Program-made: the position numbers and the translations under genes
Assembly: GCA_902775485.1 (NCBI GenBank)
Contig: CACYMJ010000014.1
Coordinates: forward strand, 1 to 64,000
Direction of reading: 5' to 3'
Source: an uncultured Lachnospiraceae bacterium
GTDB lineage: Bacteria > Bacillota > Clostridia > Lachnospirales > Lachnospiraceae
Length of the DNA stretch: 64,000 nt
In this document: piece by piece, positions 1 through 7,985 of the stretch
Layout: each line of letters begins with the position of its first letter
How positions within the stretch are numbered: position 1 is the first letter of the stretch
The notes under the pieces: generated by a model
Databases searched by the model: none
What the model saw: only the letters and a program-made list of their open reading frames with translations
Told to the model about the DNA's origin: nothing

Positions 1-1
1 T

Positions 2-787
2 ACTCTCGAGGATGCTATCTACGTGAGTATGAAAAACGATATCTCATTTGTCTTCTGCGACAGTTTGAACCTTTACGAACACCAGTCAACATTAAATCCA
101 AACCTTCCGCTTCGGAATCTGTTCTATGTATCAGATCTGTTGCAGGAGATGACAGCAGAGATGAACCTATATGGAAGCAGGCGGCTGGAGATCGCAACGC
201 CGAGGTTTATCATGTTTTATAACGGTGAGGATGATCCGGGAGATGTAAGCGAGTACCGCTTGTCTGAGATGTTTGTAAAGGCTGAGGAAGAACCGCAGTT
301 GGAACTGATTGTAAAGATAGTAAATATCAATGATGGTCAGAATAACAGGATCCTCAATAACTGTAAGACTCTTCGGGATTATTCGCAGTTTGTAGCCATG
401 ATCCGTACTTATCGTAAGACAATGGGTATTGAGGATGCCGTCAGAAGAACAGTTGATGATTGTATCAGGCAGGACATACTGCGTGAGTTCCTGCTTAAGC
501 ACAAGACGAGGGTTATAGAGATGAGCATACTATACGAATATGATGAGAAGAAACAGAGAAGGTTTGACAGGGAAGAAGGTCGGGAAGAAGGTCGGGAAGA
601 AGGCATAGAAATTGGCGACAGTGGCCGACTGATTATTCTGGTTCAAAAAAAGATAGCAAAGAATAAGACGATCGAGACCATAGCGGATGAACTGGAGACT
701 ACGGTAGACGAGATTAGGCCTATTTATGAAGCAGCGAAAGCTGCTCCGGTAGATGCCAATCCAATGGAGGTTTATTCTAAACTTTGA
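2..787 (+). CDS. Rpn/PD-(D/E)XK nuclease family protein (5' partial)
   Basis: The reading frame is open to the left edge of the window, and the residues before the first possible start (GTG at 23) continue the family pattern, so the true start lies outside. The stretch around NLYEHQSTLNPNLPLR followed by LFYVSDLLQ is typical of the Rpn / PD-(D/E)XK 'putative transposase' proteins that are numerous in Lachnospiraceae. This recognition is from memory of the family. The C-terminal third is charged, with an EEGREEGREEG run near codon 195 and a small helical tail. Members of the family are DNA nucleases linked to recombination, but the catalytic N-terminal part is only partly visible here. It is not accompanied by inverted repeats or any other transposon gene. 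Confidence 0.75.
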   Translation, partial: TLEDAIYVSMKNDISFVFCDSLNLYEHQSTLNPNLPLRNLFYVSDLLQEMTAEMNLYGSRRLEIATPRFIMFYNGEDDPGDVSEYRLSEMFVKAEEEPQLELIVKIVNINDGQNNRILNNCKTLRDYSQFVAMIRTYRKTMGIEDAVRRTVDDCIRQDILREFLLKHKTRVIEMSILYEYDEKKQRRFDREEGREEGREEGIEIGDSGRLIILVQKKIAKNKTIETIADELETTVDEIRPIYEAAKAAPVDANPMEVYSKL

Positions 788-789
788 AG

Positions 790-818
790 TGTGTCAAAAG
801 AACCGTCCCTTTGACACA
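790..818. repeat. 29-bp palindromic repeat, copy 1
   Basis: Nine-base perfect arms TGTGTCAAA and TTTGACACA surround an 11-base centre (AGAACCGTCCC). An identical copy lies at 1506-1534. This copy starts just after the stop codon of the Rpn-type gene. Confidence 0.85.
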
Positions 819-927
819 TTTATATGACGCTTCTGTGACGGTCAAAGGATTATAACGTAGTCAGAAAAAGAAAAAAACCCGGACCCAATCGCCCGGAACA
901 TGGTTTAAGGGAACGGAGGTAGTAAAA

Positions 928-1173
928 ATGACAGCACTCACAGAAGAAAAACTCAATACAGTATCTGGCGGAACAGAAGAACTCGTTAACGGATCAAGCG
1001 GCGGCGGATATATCATTCATGCCGGTGACTGGGTAACATGGAACGGTCACGAGAAAATAGGTAAAGGATATGTAGAGTTCGTTATCTTCGGATATGCCTA
1101 CGTAACGTTCTTTATCTGCCACACACCGGTAGAACATTTCGTAAGCGTACGTGAACTGACCAGGATAGAATGA
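928..1173 (+). CDS. Small protein with double-glycine leader
   Basis: An 81-residue protein with a strong ribosome site (GGAGGT, 8 bases before ATG). Residues 4-15 (LTEEKLNTVSGG) match the double-glycine leader consensus LSxxELxxIxGG, used by peptides that are cut and exported by C39-peptidase ABC transporters. Cleavage after Gly15 would release a 66-residue product with a GSSGGG stretch, one cysteine and a C-terminal part of alternating hydrophobic residues that resembles a small SH3-like beta barrel. No C39 transporter, immunity protein or modification enzyme is seen nearby. It could be a bacteriocin-like or signalling peptide, but function is not established. A terminator follows it directly. 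Confidence 0.7.
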   Translation: MTALTEEKLNTVSGGTEELVNGSSGGGYIIHAGDWVTWNGHEKIGKGYVEFVIFGYAYVTFFICHTPVEHFVSVRELTRIE

Positions 1174-1192
1174 ATTATATATCGAATCTGCG

Positions 1193-1226
1193 GACCATGG
1201 GGAATTCCTCCCCATGGTCTCTTTTT
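1193..1226 (+). terminator. Intrinsic terminator after the GG-leader gene
   Basis: Perfect 10-bp stem GACCATGGGG / CCCCATGGTC with a 7-base loop, followed by TC and five T residues. It lies 20 bases after the stop codon of the upstream gene. Confidence 0.85.
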
Positions 1227-1422
1227 AATTGTCTTTTGATCTTTTCATGAAATATCCGAGTACGACAAAGACAGCACCGACAAGAGTCATCACAAGTCCT
1301 GTTGTGGTATCTGATAGTCCGAAGATGAAGTACAGACCAAGAACTGCAAGTATGATTCCTACAACGATGGCTGTAATGTGGGCGTTCTTCTTTTGAAAGT
1401 TCCTCTGCGATCTGCTGCTCAT
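1225..1422 (-). CDS. Small two-helix membrane protein
   Basis: Encodes 65 residues if started at the ATG at 1422, which is preceded on the minus strand by a near-perfect AGGAGG 6 bases upstream. A start 11 codons further upstream lacks such a site. A basic N-terminus (residues 1-14) is followed by two hydrophobic helices (about 17-34 and 40-58) separated by a GLSDTTTG turn and ended by KRSKDN. No family was recognised. It converges on the GG-leader gene, with the terminator between them. Function unknown. Confidence 0.65.
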   Translation of the reverse strand: MSSRSQRNFQKKNAHITAIVVGIILAVLGLYFIFGLSDTTTGLVMTLVGAVFVVLGYFMKRSKDN

Positions 1423-1505
1423 AAGTTTCCTCCTGTAATGGTTGGTTTTTGCCACGATAATATGATAACATATTTGATCATGATCATTAAACAGGCAGGT
1501 AAAAA

Positions 1506-1534
1506 TGTGTCAAAAGAACCGTCCCTTTGACACA
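1506..1534. repeat. 29-bp palindromic repeat, copy 2
   Basis: Identical over all 29 bases to the copy at 790-818. It ends 10 bases before the start codon of the next gene, so it occupies the 5' leader of that gene and could form a hairpin close to the ribosome site. Confidence 0.85.
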
Positions 1535-1544
1535 CTGAGGTGCT

Positions 1545-1850
1545 ATGAAGAAAAAGATCTTGTTTGTTATACCGCCTGTGATACTGGCGGCAGTTACGCT
1601 GATATGGCTGTTTTATAAGGATGGAAGATGGTATTACTATCATCAGGAGTGGCAGTGGACGCCGCTTTTTGTGCTGCATCTGCTGTTGCCGTTGTTTTAT
1701 CTGGTGATGTTGATCGTAAGCATCGTACGGAATGCCGGCAGGGAAAAACGCTCATCTTCCGGGGTGTTCTATATTGTCGCATCCATAATCCTGATGGCGG
1801 CGTGCGCTGTCGGACTGCTGGCGTTTCTGATCTTTACAAGCGGAGCTTAG
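1545..1850 (+). CDS. Small membrane protein, three predicted helices
   Basis: A 101-residue protein with three hydrophobic segments (about residues 5-23, 38-60 and 74-98) and a short positively charged loop (RNAGREKRSS) between the last two. The ribosome site is weak (GAGGTG) and the palindromic repeat ends only 10 bases upstream. The next gene starts 17 bases after its stop, so the two are likely co-transcribed. No family was recognised and no function can be given. Confidence 0.55.
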   Translation: MKKKILFVIPPVILAAVTLIWLFYKDGRWYYYHQEWQWTPLFVLHLLLPLFYLVMLIVSIVRNAGREKRSSSGVFYIVASIILMAACAVGLLAFLIFTSGA

Positions 1851-1867
1851 GCAGGGGGTATATGTAA

Positions 1868-2104
1868 ATGGCAAATGATCAGGATGAGAGAGACGAAAAA
1901 ATCGGAAGAGCCATAATGACGCTTGGCTGGTGGATATTCGCGGCAAAGTTTCTTGTTGTCGCAACCGTTATCGCAGGTATAGTGATGTATTTTCTCGGAA
2001 GGCCCCTGTGGATCGCACCGTTGATAGCGATAGGGCTGTTTATCGTATACAGGCTCATATTAAGACTGGTATGGGTGTTTATTGAGTGGGCCGGGCGGCA
2101 GTGA
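1868..2104 (+). CDS. Small membrane protein, two predicted helices
   Basis: A 78-residue protein: a charged N-terminus (MANDQDERDEK) and two to three hydrophobic stretches (about 20-42 and 47-74) rich in Trp near the membrane borders. An AGGGGG ribosome site lies 12 bases upstream. It sits between another small membrane gene and a DUF3006-like gene, all on the same strand. No known family was recognised. Confidence 0.55.
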   Translation: MANDQDERDEKIGRAIMTLGWWIFAAKFLVVATVIAGIVMYFLGRPLWIAPLIAIGLFIVYRLILRLVWVFIEWAGRQ

Positions 2105-2138
2105 CCGGTAACGTTAGCTTTTTGATAAGGAGAGTGTG

Positions 2139-2315
2139 ATGGAGACGTTTTATTACATAGTGGACAGCATAGAAGGCGACTATGCAAATCTGCGCAGAAC
2201 GGATATTGAATCTGATGATCTGAAACTTGTGGCGCGCGCATTGCTTCCGCCTGAGATCATGGAAGGGACCAAACTGAAATACGAGATGATGCAGTATTCT
2301 ATCATCACCGAATGA
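2139..2315 (+). CDS. DUF3006-like small protein
   Basis: A 58-residue ORF with a good ribosome site (AAGGAGAG, 5 bases before ATG). The start FYYIVDSIEGDYANL and the later ALLPPEIMEGTKL match the pattern of DUF3006 proteins: a 'YTVDRFEGDYAVL'-like strand pair followed by an L-P-x-x-x-x-E-G turn. The family is a very small beta-rich protein of unknown function, often found next to ComEC-like or membrane genes in Firmicutes. A hairpin (2315-2334) without a T-run separates it from the convergent XRE gene. Confidence 0.7.
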   Translation: METFYYIVDSIEGDYANLRRTDIESDDLKLVARALLPPEIMEGTKLKYEMMQYSIITE

Positions 2316-2330
2316 TAGTCCCGTCCGGGG

Positions 2331-2819
2331 CTATTCGGCGGATTCCATGTGTCCGTCCGCGATCGATTTATCGACCCAGAGCTGAAGAGTATCAACAGAC
2401 AGGGCTATTTTTTCAAGAGTCTTCTTGATCTCAAAGAAGTCCTTATATTCATCAGGAGTAACCTGACCGTCCTCCACGATCTCGAGGAGACGGTCTTTTT
2501 CTTTGTTCATACGGTTAAGGGAGTTGAGGGTTTCTATGGCGATCCGGGCAAGATCCTTTACCTTGATTTCGGGCACATATTCCTGGCCGATCGGACACTC
2601 CTGCGAGCAGTAGTAGTTGCAAAGCTCCGGAGCCTTGTAACACTGCGCCATTGCGATGACGTCTTCAGGCTGCACCGAAACCTTGCCGTTTTCTATCTTC
2701 TCAAGCTTTGCGGGGGAAATGAATTCCATCAGCTCGCTTGCCTTTTCGCGTGTCAGATCAAGCCTCTCGCGGTATTCCTGGTATACCGACTTGTCTTCTT
2801 TGTTTGATTTTCTGCCCAT
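2331..2819 (-). CDS. XRE-type helix-turn-helix regulator
   Basis: Encodes 162 residues from the ATG at 2819, which has GGAGGC 5 bases upstream. Residues about 12-72 form an XRE/Cro-like helix-turn-helix: YRERLDLTREKASELM, then SPAKLEKIENGKVSVQPEDVIAMAQCY, as in the lambda-repressor fold. Three cysteines follow in NYYCSQECPIG with an earlier LCNYYC, suggesting metal binding or a redox-sensitive patch. The C-terminal 80 residues are helical (coiled-coil-like). A perfect 10-bp inverted repeat lies 34-59 bases upstream of its start, the expected place for an autoregulatory operator. Confidence 0.8.
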   Translation of the reverse strand: MGRKSNKEDKSVYQEYRERLDLTREKASELMEFISPAKLEKIENGKVSVQPEDVIAMAQCYKAPELCNYYCSQECPIGQEYVPEIKVKDLARIAIETLNSLNRMNKEKDRLLEIVEDGQVTPDEYKDFFEIKKTLEKIALSVDTLQLWVDKSIADGHMESAE

Positions 2820-2852
2820 TTTCCGCCTCCGGGTTCGTATTGTGGCCACAAA

Positions 2853-2878
2853 AGCAAAATACATACCGGTATTTTGCT
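2853..2878. promoter_or_regulatory. Perfect inverted repeat, likely operator of the XRE gene
   Basis: Arms AGCAAAATAC (2853-2862) and GTATTTTGCT (2869-2878) are exactly complementary, with spacer ATACCG. The element lies in the divergent gap between the XRE regulator and a 44-codon ORF. A second short palindrome, TGTGGCCACA, is at 2841-2850. The role is inferred from position and symmetry. Confidence 0.55.
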
Positions 2879-2952
2879 CAAATGGAGATTTTTCCTTAAG
2901 TGTTTCAAGTATATATTATTATCAGCGGATGGGCAAACAGGAGGTGATCCCG

Positions 2953-3087
2953 ATGAATCCGGATATTAGGATAAAAACGATACTGCTGATCGAGAAGATA
3001 CGTAAATATCAGGAATTTGCGAAAAAGATCACGGTCAGGGACAGTTCACATTTTAAAGAATCATTAAGGAAGATCAGAGACAGTTAA
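2953..3087 (+). CDS. 44-residue basic protein, unrecognised
   Basis: The ATG at 2953 has AGGAGGTGA 5 bases upstream, a near-ideal ribosome site that decides this start. The product is 44 residues, helical and basic (MNPDIRIKTILLIEKIRKY at the start), with no membrane segment or signal peptide. It is divergent from the XRE regulator and shares the gap with the inverted repeat, so the regulator may control it. No family recognised. Confidence 0.55.
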   Translation: MNPDIRIKTILLIEKIRKYQEFAKKITVRDSSHFKESLRKIRDS

Positions 3088-3159
3088 TGAAATTTTAATG
3101 ATCCTTAAAAGACCGCTTAAGAAACCAAATATATTATATTTTCAAAAGGAGGTAGCATT

Positions 3160-3546
3160 ATGCAGATCACACTTGAAGCAGTAGAAAAGGTAATGGAACT
3201 TACAGGCGTAGACTATGCGGCAGCAAAGGAGGCCCTTGTCAAGGCGGACGGGGATGTTGATGAGGCCGTAAAGCTCATCACACCCGGAGAGAAGTCTGAT
3301 GACAAGGTAAAGGAGACTGTCGAGAAGATCAAGTCAAAGGTTAAGGAAGGAAACGTTGACAGGATCCAGATCAGCAAGGACGGAGAGATCGTACTCTCGC
3401 TTCCGGTCAATATCGGGATCATCGGCGGTATCGTAGGTCTTGCGGCAGCACCCTGGGCCTTTATCGCAGCCACGATCGCAACTCTCGGTTTCGGATGTAA
3501 GATCGAGATCGTAAAGAAGGACGGATCGAAGGACGAGATCATCTGA
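3160..3546 (+). CDS. UBA/TS-N and DUF4342 domain protein
   Basis: A 128-residue protein with AAAGGAGGT 8 bases before ATG. Residues 1-42 (ITLEAVEKVMELTGVDYAAA onward to DVDEAVKLI) look like a UBA/TS-N three-helix domain. Residues 45-128 match the DUF4342 pattern: a KVKETVEKIKSKVKEGNV helix, a beta hairpin (RIQISKDGEIVLSLPVNIG), a glycine/alanine-rich hydrophobic helix (about 88-110), and a final strand. Proteins of this kind are common in Clostridia and have no established role. The hydrophobic helix may be membrane-associated. Confidence 0.75.
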   Translation: MQITLEAVEKVMELTGVDYAAAKEALVKADGDVDEAVKLITPGEKSDDKVKETVEKIKSKVKEGNVDRIQISKDGEIVLSLPVNIGIIGGIVGLAAAPWAFIAATIATLGFGCKIEIVKKDGSKDEII

Positions 3547-3632
3547 CCTGCAGCGCGTATCTGTCACATTTTCCACAAAGGTTGACAGATGAAAAATGCG
3601 TCAAATCGTGGATTTTCACACTGTTTTTATCG

Positions 3633-3638
3633 TATAAT
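3633..3638 (+). promoter_or_regulatory. Candidate -10 box (TATAAT)
   Basis: A consensus TATAAT lies 95 bases before the lipoprotein gene. No good -35 is found at 16-18 bases, and the nearby TTGACA at 3582 is too far away, so support is only moderate. Confidence 0.35.
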
Positions 3639-3674
3639 CAAAATAGGTGTAGTAGCATAAATATCAAATACGGA

Positions 3675-3700
3675 AACCGGATCATCAGATCCGGTTTTTT
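3675..3700 (+). terminator. Intrinsic terminator between DUF4342 and lipoprotein genes
   Basis: Stem AACCGGATC / GATCCGGTT with a 4-base ATCA loop, ending in six T residues. It lies downstream of the candidate -10 box and 33 bases before the lipoprotein start. It may therefore end the upstream transcript or attenuate the downstream one. Confidence 0.75.
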
Positions 3701-3732
3701 GGTAAAGCGTTAGATTAAGGAGAGTATTGCAA

Positions 3733-4746
3733 ATGAACAGGAATGTTATGAGTGCTACATGCATGGTGGCTTTGGCAGCTACATTATGCGGCTGTGCCGG
3801 ATCAGCACAGGTGGATGCGCCAAATGATGATAACAAACAGGCGATCGAGATCGTAAGTCCGGCTGAGCCTGAGGTAACACCTGAGCCGGAGACTGTGGCA
3901 GAGCCCACAGAGCCCGAGGAGCAGCCTTCGGAAGATACCGCAGCCGGAAGGCAGGACGGCGAGAGGTTCGAGGCAACGATCATGCTTGAGGGCACAGAAG
4001 AGAAGGTCATGTATGAACATGCCAGGAATCTGGCGATCGGTTTTGAGATTGATTTTGAATATGAATCACTCACACGGCAGAAGGGATCCGATGCGGAGCG
4101 TTTCATCTCGGTATACGATGATCCGTCCGAGCCCGTGAATTACCTTGAGATCTCATATACGGACAAGCCGGTTGATGATGTCATATCATCTGCCGCATCC
4201 GAACTGTCAAAAGATTACGAGACAGTCACCGAGGAGGGCGCACTTGCCACAGCCGGGAGCTGTACAAAGATCATAACAACTGTTGCAAAGAGTAAGGCTG
4301 TATCTGATCGTCTGCAGACGGTGTACGTCATACCCGCGGGAGACGGAAGCATAGTTGCCATAACGCACTATACCCTCGAGTCGGCCGAAGGATTCGGAAG
4401 CCGTTTTGCGCAGATGCTTGATACCCTCGAGGTGATCGGAAGAACGGCCGAGGCAAGCATCTCCGAGGAGCAGGCGCTTGAGGCGGTCAGGAATTACTGC
4501 ATTGAAGCAAATCCGGATCTTGAGGCCATGAGCGCATCGGATGACTACACGCTCTACTGGGATGTAAGCCGGAATGAAGCCGGACAGATCGTCGTTTTGT
4601 ACAGATCCTATACCGGAGCACAGATACGTTATTATGTCGATCCGGACTCGGGAGATACATACGTTACCGAGCTTGTTCCGGGCATAACGGATGAAGAGAC
4701 GCGCACGGATGAAGTCTTTAATGTAAGGGATCATCTCGGACAGTAG
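3733..4746 (+). CDS. Predicted lipoprotein, unknown function
   Basis: Encodes 337 residues from the ATG at 3733 (AAGGAG upstream). A TTG two codons earlier is less likely. The N-terminus is a lipoprotein signal with lipobox LCGC (cysteine near residue 20). A Pro/Glu-rich linker of about 50 residues (PEVTPEPETVAEPTEPEEQP) leads to a globular part of mixed alpha/beta predicted character (about residues 80-337). The protein should be anchored to the outer face of the membrane. No enzymatic motif was recognised. It is followed after 43 bases by a large zinc-ribbon membrane protein and probably forms an operon with it. Confidence 0.7.
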   Translation: MNRNVMSATCMVALAATLCGCAGSAQVDAPNDDNKQAIEIVSPAEPEVTPEPETVAEPTEPEEQPSEDTAAGRQDGERFEATIMLEGTEEKVMYEHARNLAIGFEIDFEYESLTRQKGSDAERFISVYDDPSEPVNYLEISYTDKPVDDVISSAASELSKDYETVTEEGALATAGSCTKIITTVAKSKAVSDRLQTVYVIPAGDGSIVAITHYTLESAEGFGSRFAQMLDTLEVIGRTAEASISEEQALEAVRNYCIEANPDLEAMSASDDYTLYWDVSRNEAGQIVVLYRSYTGAQIRYYVDPDSGDTYVTELVPGITDEETRTDEVFNVRDHLGQ

Positions 4747-4789
4747 AACTGATAAAGCTGACTGAAGGATAAGAAAGGTTGGGCCCGTT

Positions 4790-7700
4790 ATGGATGAAAA
4801 AACCGGCAATTCCACGTCAACTCAGAAAAAATACTGCAGAAACTGCGGAAAGCAGATAAAAAGTGAGGCAAAGTTCTGCCGGTTTTGCGGATATGATTTT
4901 GCGTCCGGCACTGTTCCGGGCGCGCATGCCGCAGAATTTAATACCGCTCCGGTAAAAAGAAAACATACACTGCGAAACATTGTCATCGCACTGGCGGTTT
5001 GTGCTGCCGCAGCGCTGGCAATGTTTTATATTATCGGAAAATACGCATCGGATGATGATACTCCGCAGACCGCATCCGCACCGCAGCAAAGCGTTATGCC
5101 CGAAGATGCACCGCAAGATCAGGCAGCGATGCTGCCGGATCCTGCGAAGGTCTGGCAGCTAAGCGATGCCGACGCTGAAGAGTATGACAGGATCATAGCC
5201 GAAGGAAAACCTGAGGGACCGGTTTTTCATGAAGCAGTTGAGCCAATGGCTGCCCATGATTATGACTGGTACTACGGCAGCGGCGATAGCACGCAGGACA
5301 GTGAAGCACCGGAAGAGGACGGTGGCGTAAATGATTATAAAAGCCCTGCTTTTTCGGTATCTCCCGTAAAGGGCGTTACGATCTCGGCGGAGGAGGGAGC
5401 GCTTGATAAGGAGCGGACCTTTTCGATGTCGGAAGTATCAGATGCCGAATATGATACGTTAAACGATGCCCTGACGCAGATCGATGATATGGGAGCCATA
5501 CTCGGGGCGTGGGAACTTGATGCTCAGCTTGCGGACGATGAGGTCCTGCCGGGCTCGTTTAAGATGGAATTCGACCTGTCCGAGCTTGATATAGATAAGG
5601 ACCTGTATGACTCGGTATGTGCATATCGGGTTGATGATAACGGCAAGTGGACTCCATATGCGGGAGGGCTTGACGGATCCGTCTACAGCATAAACAGCAG
5701 TCAGAACAGTCTGATAGTCATAGCCGCGCTTGTAGCCCTGCCGCTGATCCCGGATATCGGAACGACGATAGAGGGACTTGCGTGCGGTGCGGTCTATGAT
5801 CCGCGTGCCCAATCGTTCTATGTCGAACTTGATAAAAAGCGGATATTCAAGATAGTTGCCGCGAAGACAGCTATGGCCGAACGCATGGGAAATGTCGGGG
5901 AAAGGGCGCTTGAAGATGCAAGGAAAGCGGCCGCGAAGGAAGCACAAAAGCGCTACCGGCAGTCACTCGGATACAAAGAGGATCAGGCGGACTGGCTTGA
6001 TTACAAGGGAAAACAGTACTACCGCATATACTTAAAATGCCTAAAGGAAGAACTGACAAAGGATGATACCGCAAGGCAGTACATAAAGGACGTTAATGAG
6101 CTTAACAAAGGCGGCCGTCTTTCGGAAGAGTTAAAACCGATAAAGATGGTCATCGAGCAGAGCCGTGAGGCCTATAAGTATTTAAGGGATGTTGCAAAGG
6201 TCAAGATGCCCTCTGATGTCGTAAGGATCGAGCTGTCCGACAGAAATGAGCCGGCCTACGGTGTGACCGTGACAAGTTATGATACGTTTCTTCGCGATCA
6301 TTATCTTGTGCTCTATCTGCGAAAATTTGCCGACGGCAGCACGCTTTCATCCGAAAAGCTCCTGCTGACGATCGTCCATGAACTGTTTCATGTCGTCCAG
6401 CGCGGATACAAATCATGGTACACATCCAATTATAAATTCGACGAGGCCTCTGCCCAGGCTGTAGAGTGGGAAGCGTACGACTATTTCCACGAAAAGGGAA
6501 CGATATCGCACAGTCTTGAAGCCTGTCTTGAGAATATCGAAACCGTTGAATACTTCGCCATTCCGCTTGATGATTCGAAGACCGGTGCCTATCCGGAGGG
6601 AGCGCTTGGCTACGGGGACAGCTCGGCAGCCGACAGGGCATATCCGACCGCTGCGTTCATCCGCTATATCAAGGATACGAGGGCACTGATCGGCGCACCC
6701 GAATCGTGGGATGCGATACTGCGCCGCTACGCCGATCTTGTGGGCAGAAGGTATTATACGACGATATTAAAGAGCGCTTTTCTGATGAGTGAGGACAGCC
6801 TCACAACGTATTATCTCGATTTTGCGACCGAGAATCAGATGAGGTTCTTTATCAGGGCATTTTCGGGCATCAATCCGGAAAATCCGGGATTTAATCCCAC
6901 TATGTTCTTAGAAGCCGGCAGGAAGACGCCGGTTGCTCTTGTTAACCGCAATTACGTTATCCGCGGCCGGCAGATAGGATTTAAGCCATGGGACAAGGAG
7001 CAGGAATTCGGAATTGTACTCAGAAAACATGAAGGCTTTGATGATGTGATGAAGGATTACCGCATCATTCCCGCCGGCATGAAAAAGGATGAGGAATGGA
7101 AGGAATGGAATGAGGGTATCTATATCCTTCCGCAGACATATTTAAACCGTCAGGGAAGCGGCATAGGTGTGCTAGTTGAGGCGGACGGCGGCACGGCAGA
7201 GACGACCGAGGGATGGTTTTATGACACACCCGCAGGGTACGATCTGTACATTCTCACAGCACCCGATGTTCCGAAGTTTGAGGTCTCAGGTGATAAGCTC
7301 ATCATCGATCCCGTAAAGATAAGGACGGCGGATCTGGGGGAAGTGTGCGATTCGCTTGTGATAACGTTAAGACTTGATAAGAATGAGGTGCTGAAGGAAA
7401 ACATTCCCTACAAAGACTGGAATGAGCCGTGGACATGCGATCTGTCCGCTTTAAAGCTCGGCGGGGAAACACTTACAAAGGAGCAGATATCCTCGCTTAC
7501 AATGACTCTTGCCGAGTGCGTAAAGGGAACGTGGGAGGCGTCGGATCCGTGCCTCGGACCGGAACTCGGGCCAATGCCCTTACAGTCGGCCGGGCTTGAA
7601 AATACGCTTAACGGTTTCGGCGGGTATTTTTCGATCAGACTGTCGGATGTAACGCTTACCGAAGAAGATGAGCCCGTCTATTCGGATACGATAAACGGGG

Positions 7701-7975
7701 AGCGCTATATCAAGGTTTTATCGGGAACCATGAAGAGGAGCGATAAGATCAAACTCGATCTGAAGGGATCGGTCAACTCGTTTTCGGGACTGGTCCAGTT
7801 CTTCGGGGACGGTGATGCACACTCCGGGTCGTTTGCACTTGATCCTGCCGACAAGACACACTATGACATCGATATACCCAAGGGAACAAATAAGATGACA
7901 TTTAACATGTTCATTCATCCGGATACCGGAAAACAGCTGTTTTATGCGATAACTGTAGATATTGTCGATAAGTAA
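4790..7975 (+). CDS. Zinc-ribbon, membrane-anchored HExxH metallopeptidase-like protein
   Basis: A 1061-residue protein. Residues 16-33 form a zinc ribbon (C16xxC19, C30xxC33). Residues 62-84 are one membrane helix, so the large remainder should face outside. A Ser/Asp/Glu-rich linker follows. At residues 530-534 the sequence VHELFHVVQ gives H530-E531-x-x-H534, the zinc site of a metallopeptidase, and the downstream FDEASAQAVEWE (E552 region) offers a third ligand as in gluzincins. The C-terminal 300 residues appear beta-rich, possibly adhesive or carbohydrate-binding-like domains. I do not recognise the specific family. It is likely an envelope protease, but substrate and activity are unknown. 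Confidence 0.65.
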   Translation: MDEKTGNSTSTQKKYCRNCGKQIKSEAKFCRFCGYDFASGTVPGAHAAEFNTAPVKRKHTLRNIVIALAVCAAAALAMFYIIGKYASDDDTPQTASAPQQSVMPEDAPQDQAAMLPDPAKVWQLSDADAEEYDRIIAEGKPEGPVFHEAVEPMAAHDYDWYYGSGDSTQDSEAPEEDGGVNDYKSPAFSVSPVKGVTISAEEGALDKERTFSMSEVSDAEYDTLNDALTQIDDMGAILGAWELDAQLADDEVLPGSFKMEFDLSELDIDKDLYDSVCAYRVDDNGKWTPYAGGLDGSVYSINSSQNSLIVIAALVALPLIPDIGTTIEGLACGAVYDPRAQSFYVELDKKRIFKIVAAKTAMAERMGNVGERALEDARKAAAKEAQKRYRQSLGYKEDQADWLDYKGKQYYRIYLKCLKEELTKDDTARQYIKDVNELNKGGRLSEELKPIKMVIEQSREAYKYLRDVAKVKMPSDVVRIELSDRNEPAYGVTVTSYDTFLRDHYLVLYLRKFADGSTLSSEKLLLTIVHELFHVVQRGYKSWYTSNYKFDEASAQAVEWEAYDYFHEKGTISHSLEACLENIETVEYFAIPLDDSKTGAYPEGALGYGDSSAADRAYPTAAFIRYIKDTRALIGAPESWDAILRRYADLVGRRYYTTILKSAFLMSEDSLTTYYLDFATENQMRFFIRAFSGINPENPGFNPTMFLEAGRKTPVALVNRNYVIRGRQIGFKPWDKEQEFGIVLRKHEGFDDVMKDYRIIPAGMKKDEEWKEWNEGIYILPQTYLNRQGSGIGVLVEADGGTAETTEGWFYDTPAGYDLYILTAPDVPKFEVSGDKLIIDPVKIRTADLGEVCDSLVITLRLDKNEVLKENIPYKDWNEPWTCDLSALKLGGETLTKEQISSLTMTLAECVKGTWEASDPCLGPELGPMPLQSAGLENTLNGFGGYFSIRLSDVTLTEEDEPVYSDTINGERYIKVLSGTMKRSDKIKLDLKGSVNSFSGLVQFFGDGDAHSGSFALDPADKTHYDIDIPKGTNKMTFNMFIHPDTGKQLFYAITVDIVDK

Positions 7976-7985
7976 GGAGGTTTCT

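Noticed and set aside
2315..2334. Hairpin between the DUF3006-like gene and the XRE gene as terminator
   Set aside because: Stem is good but there is no T-run on either strand, and it overlaps the XRE stop codon.
3582..3638. TTGACA and TATAAT as one promoter before the lipoprotein gene
   Set aside because: The spacing is about 45 bases, far beyond the 16-18 allowed. Only the -10 box is kept, with low confidence.
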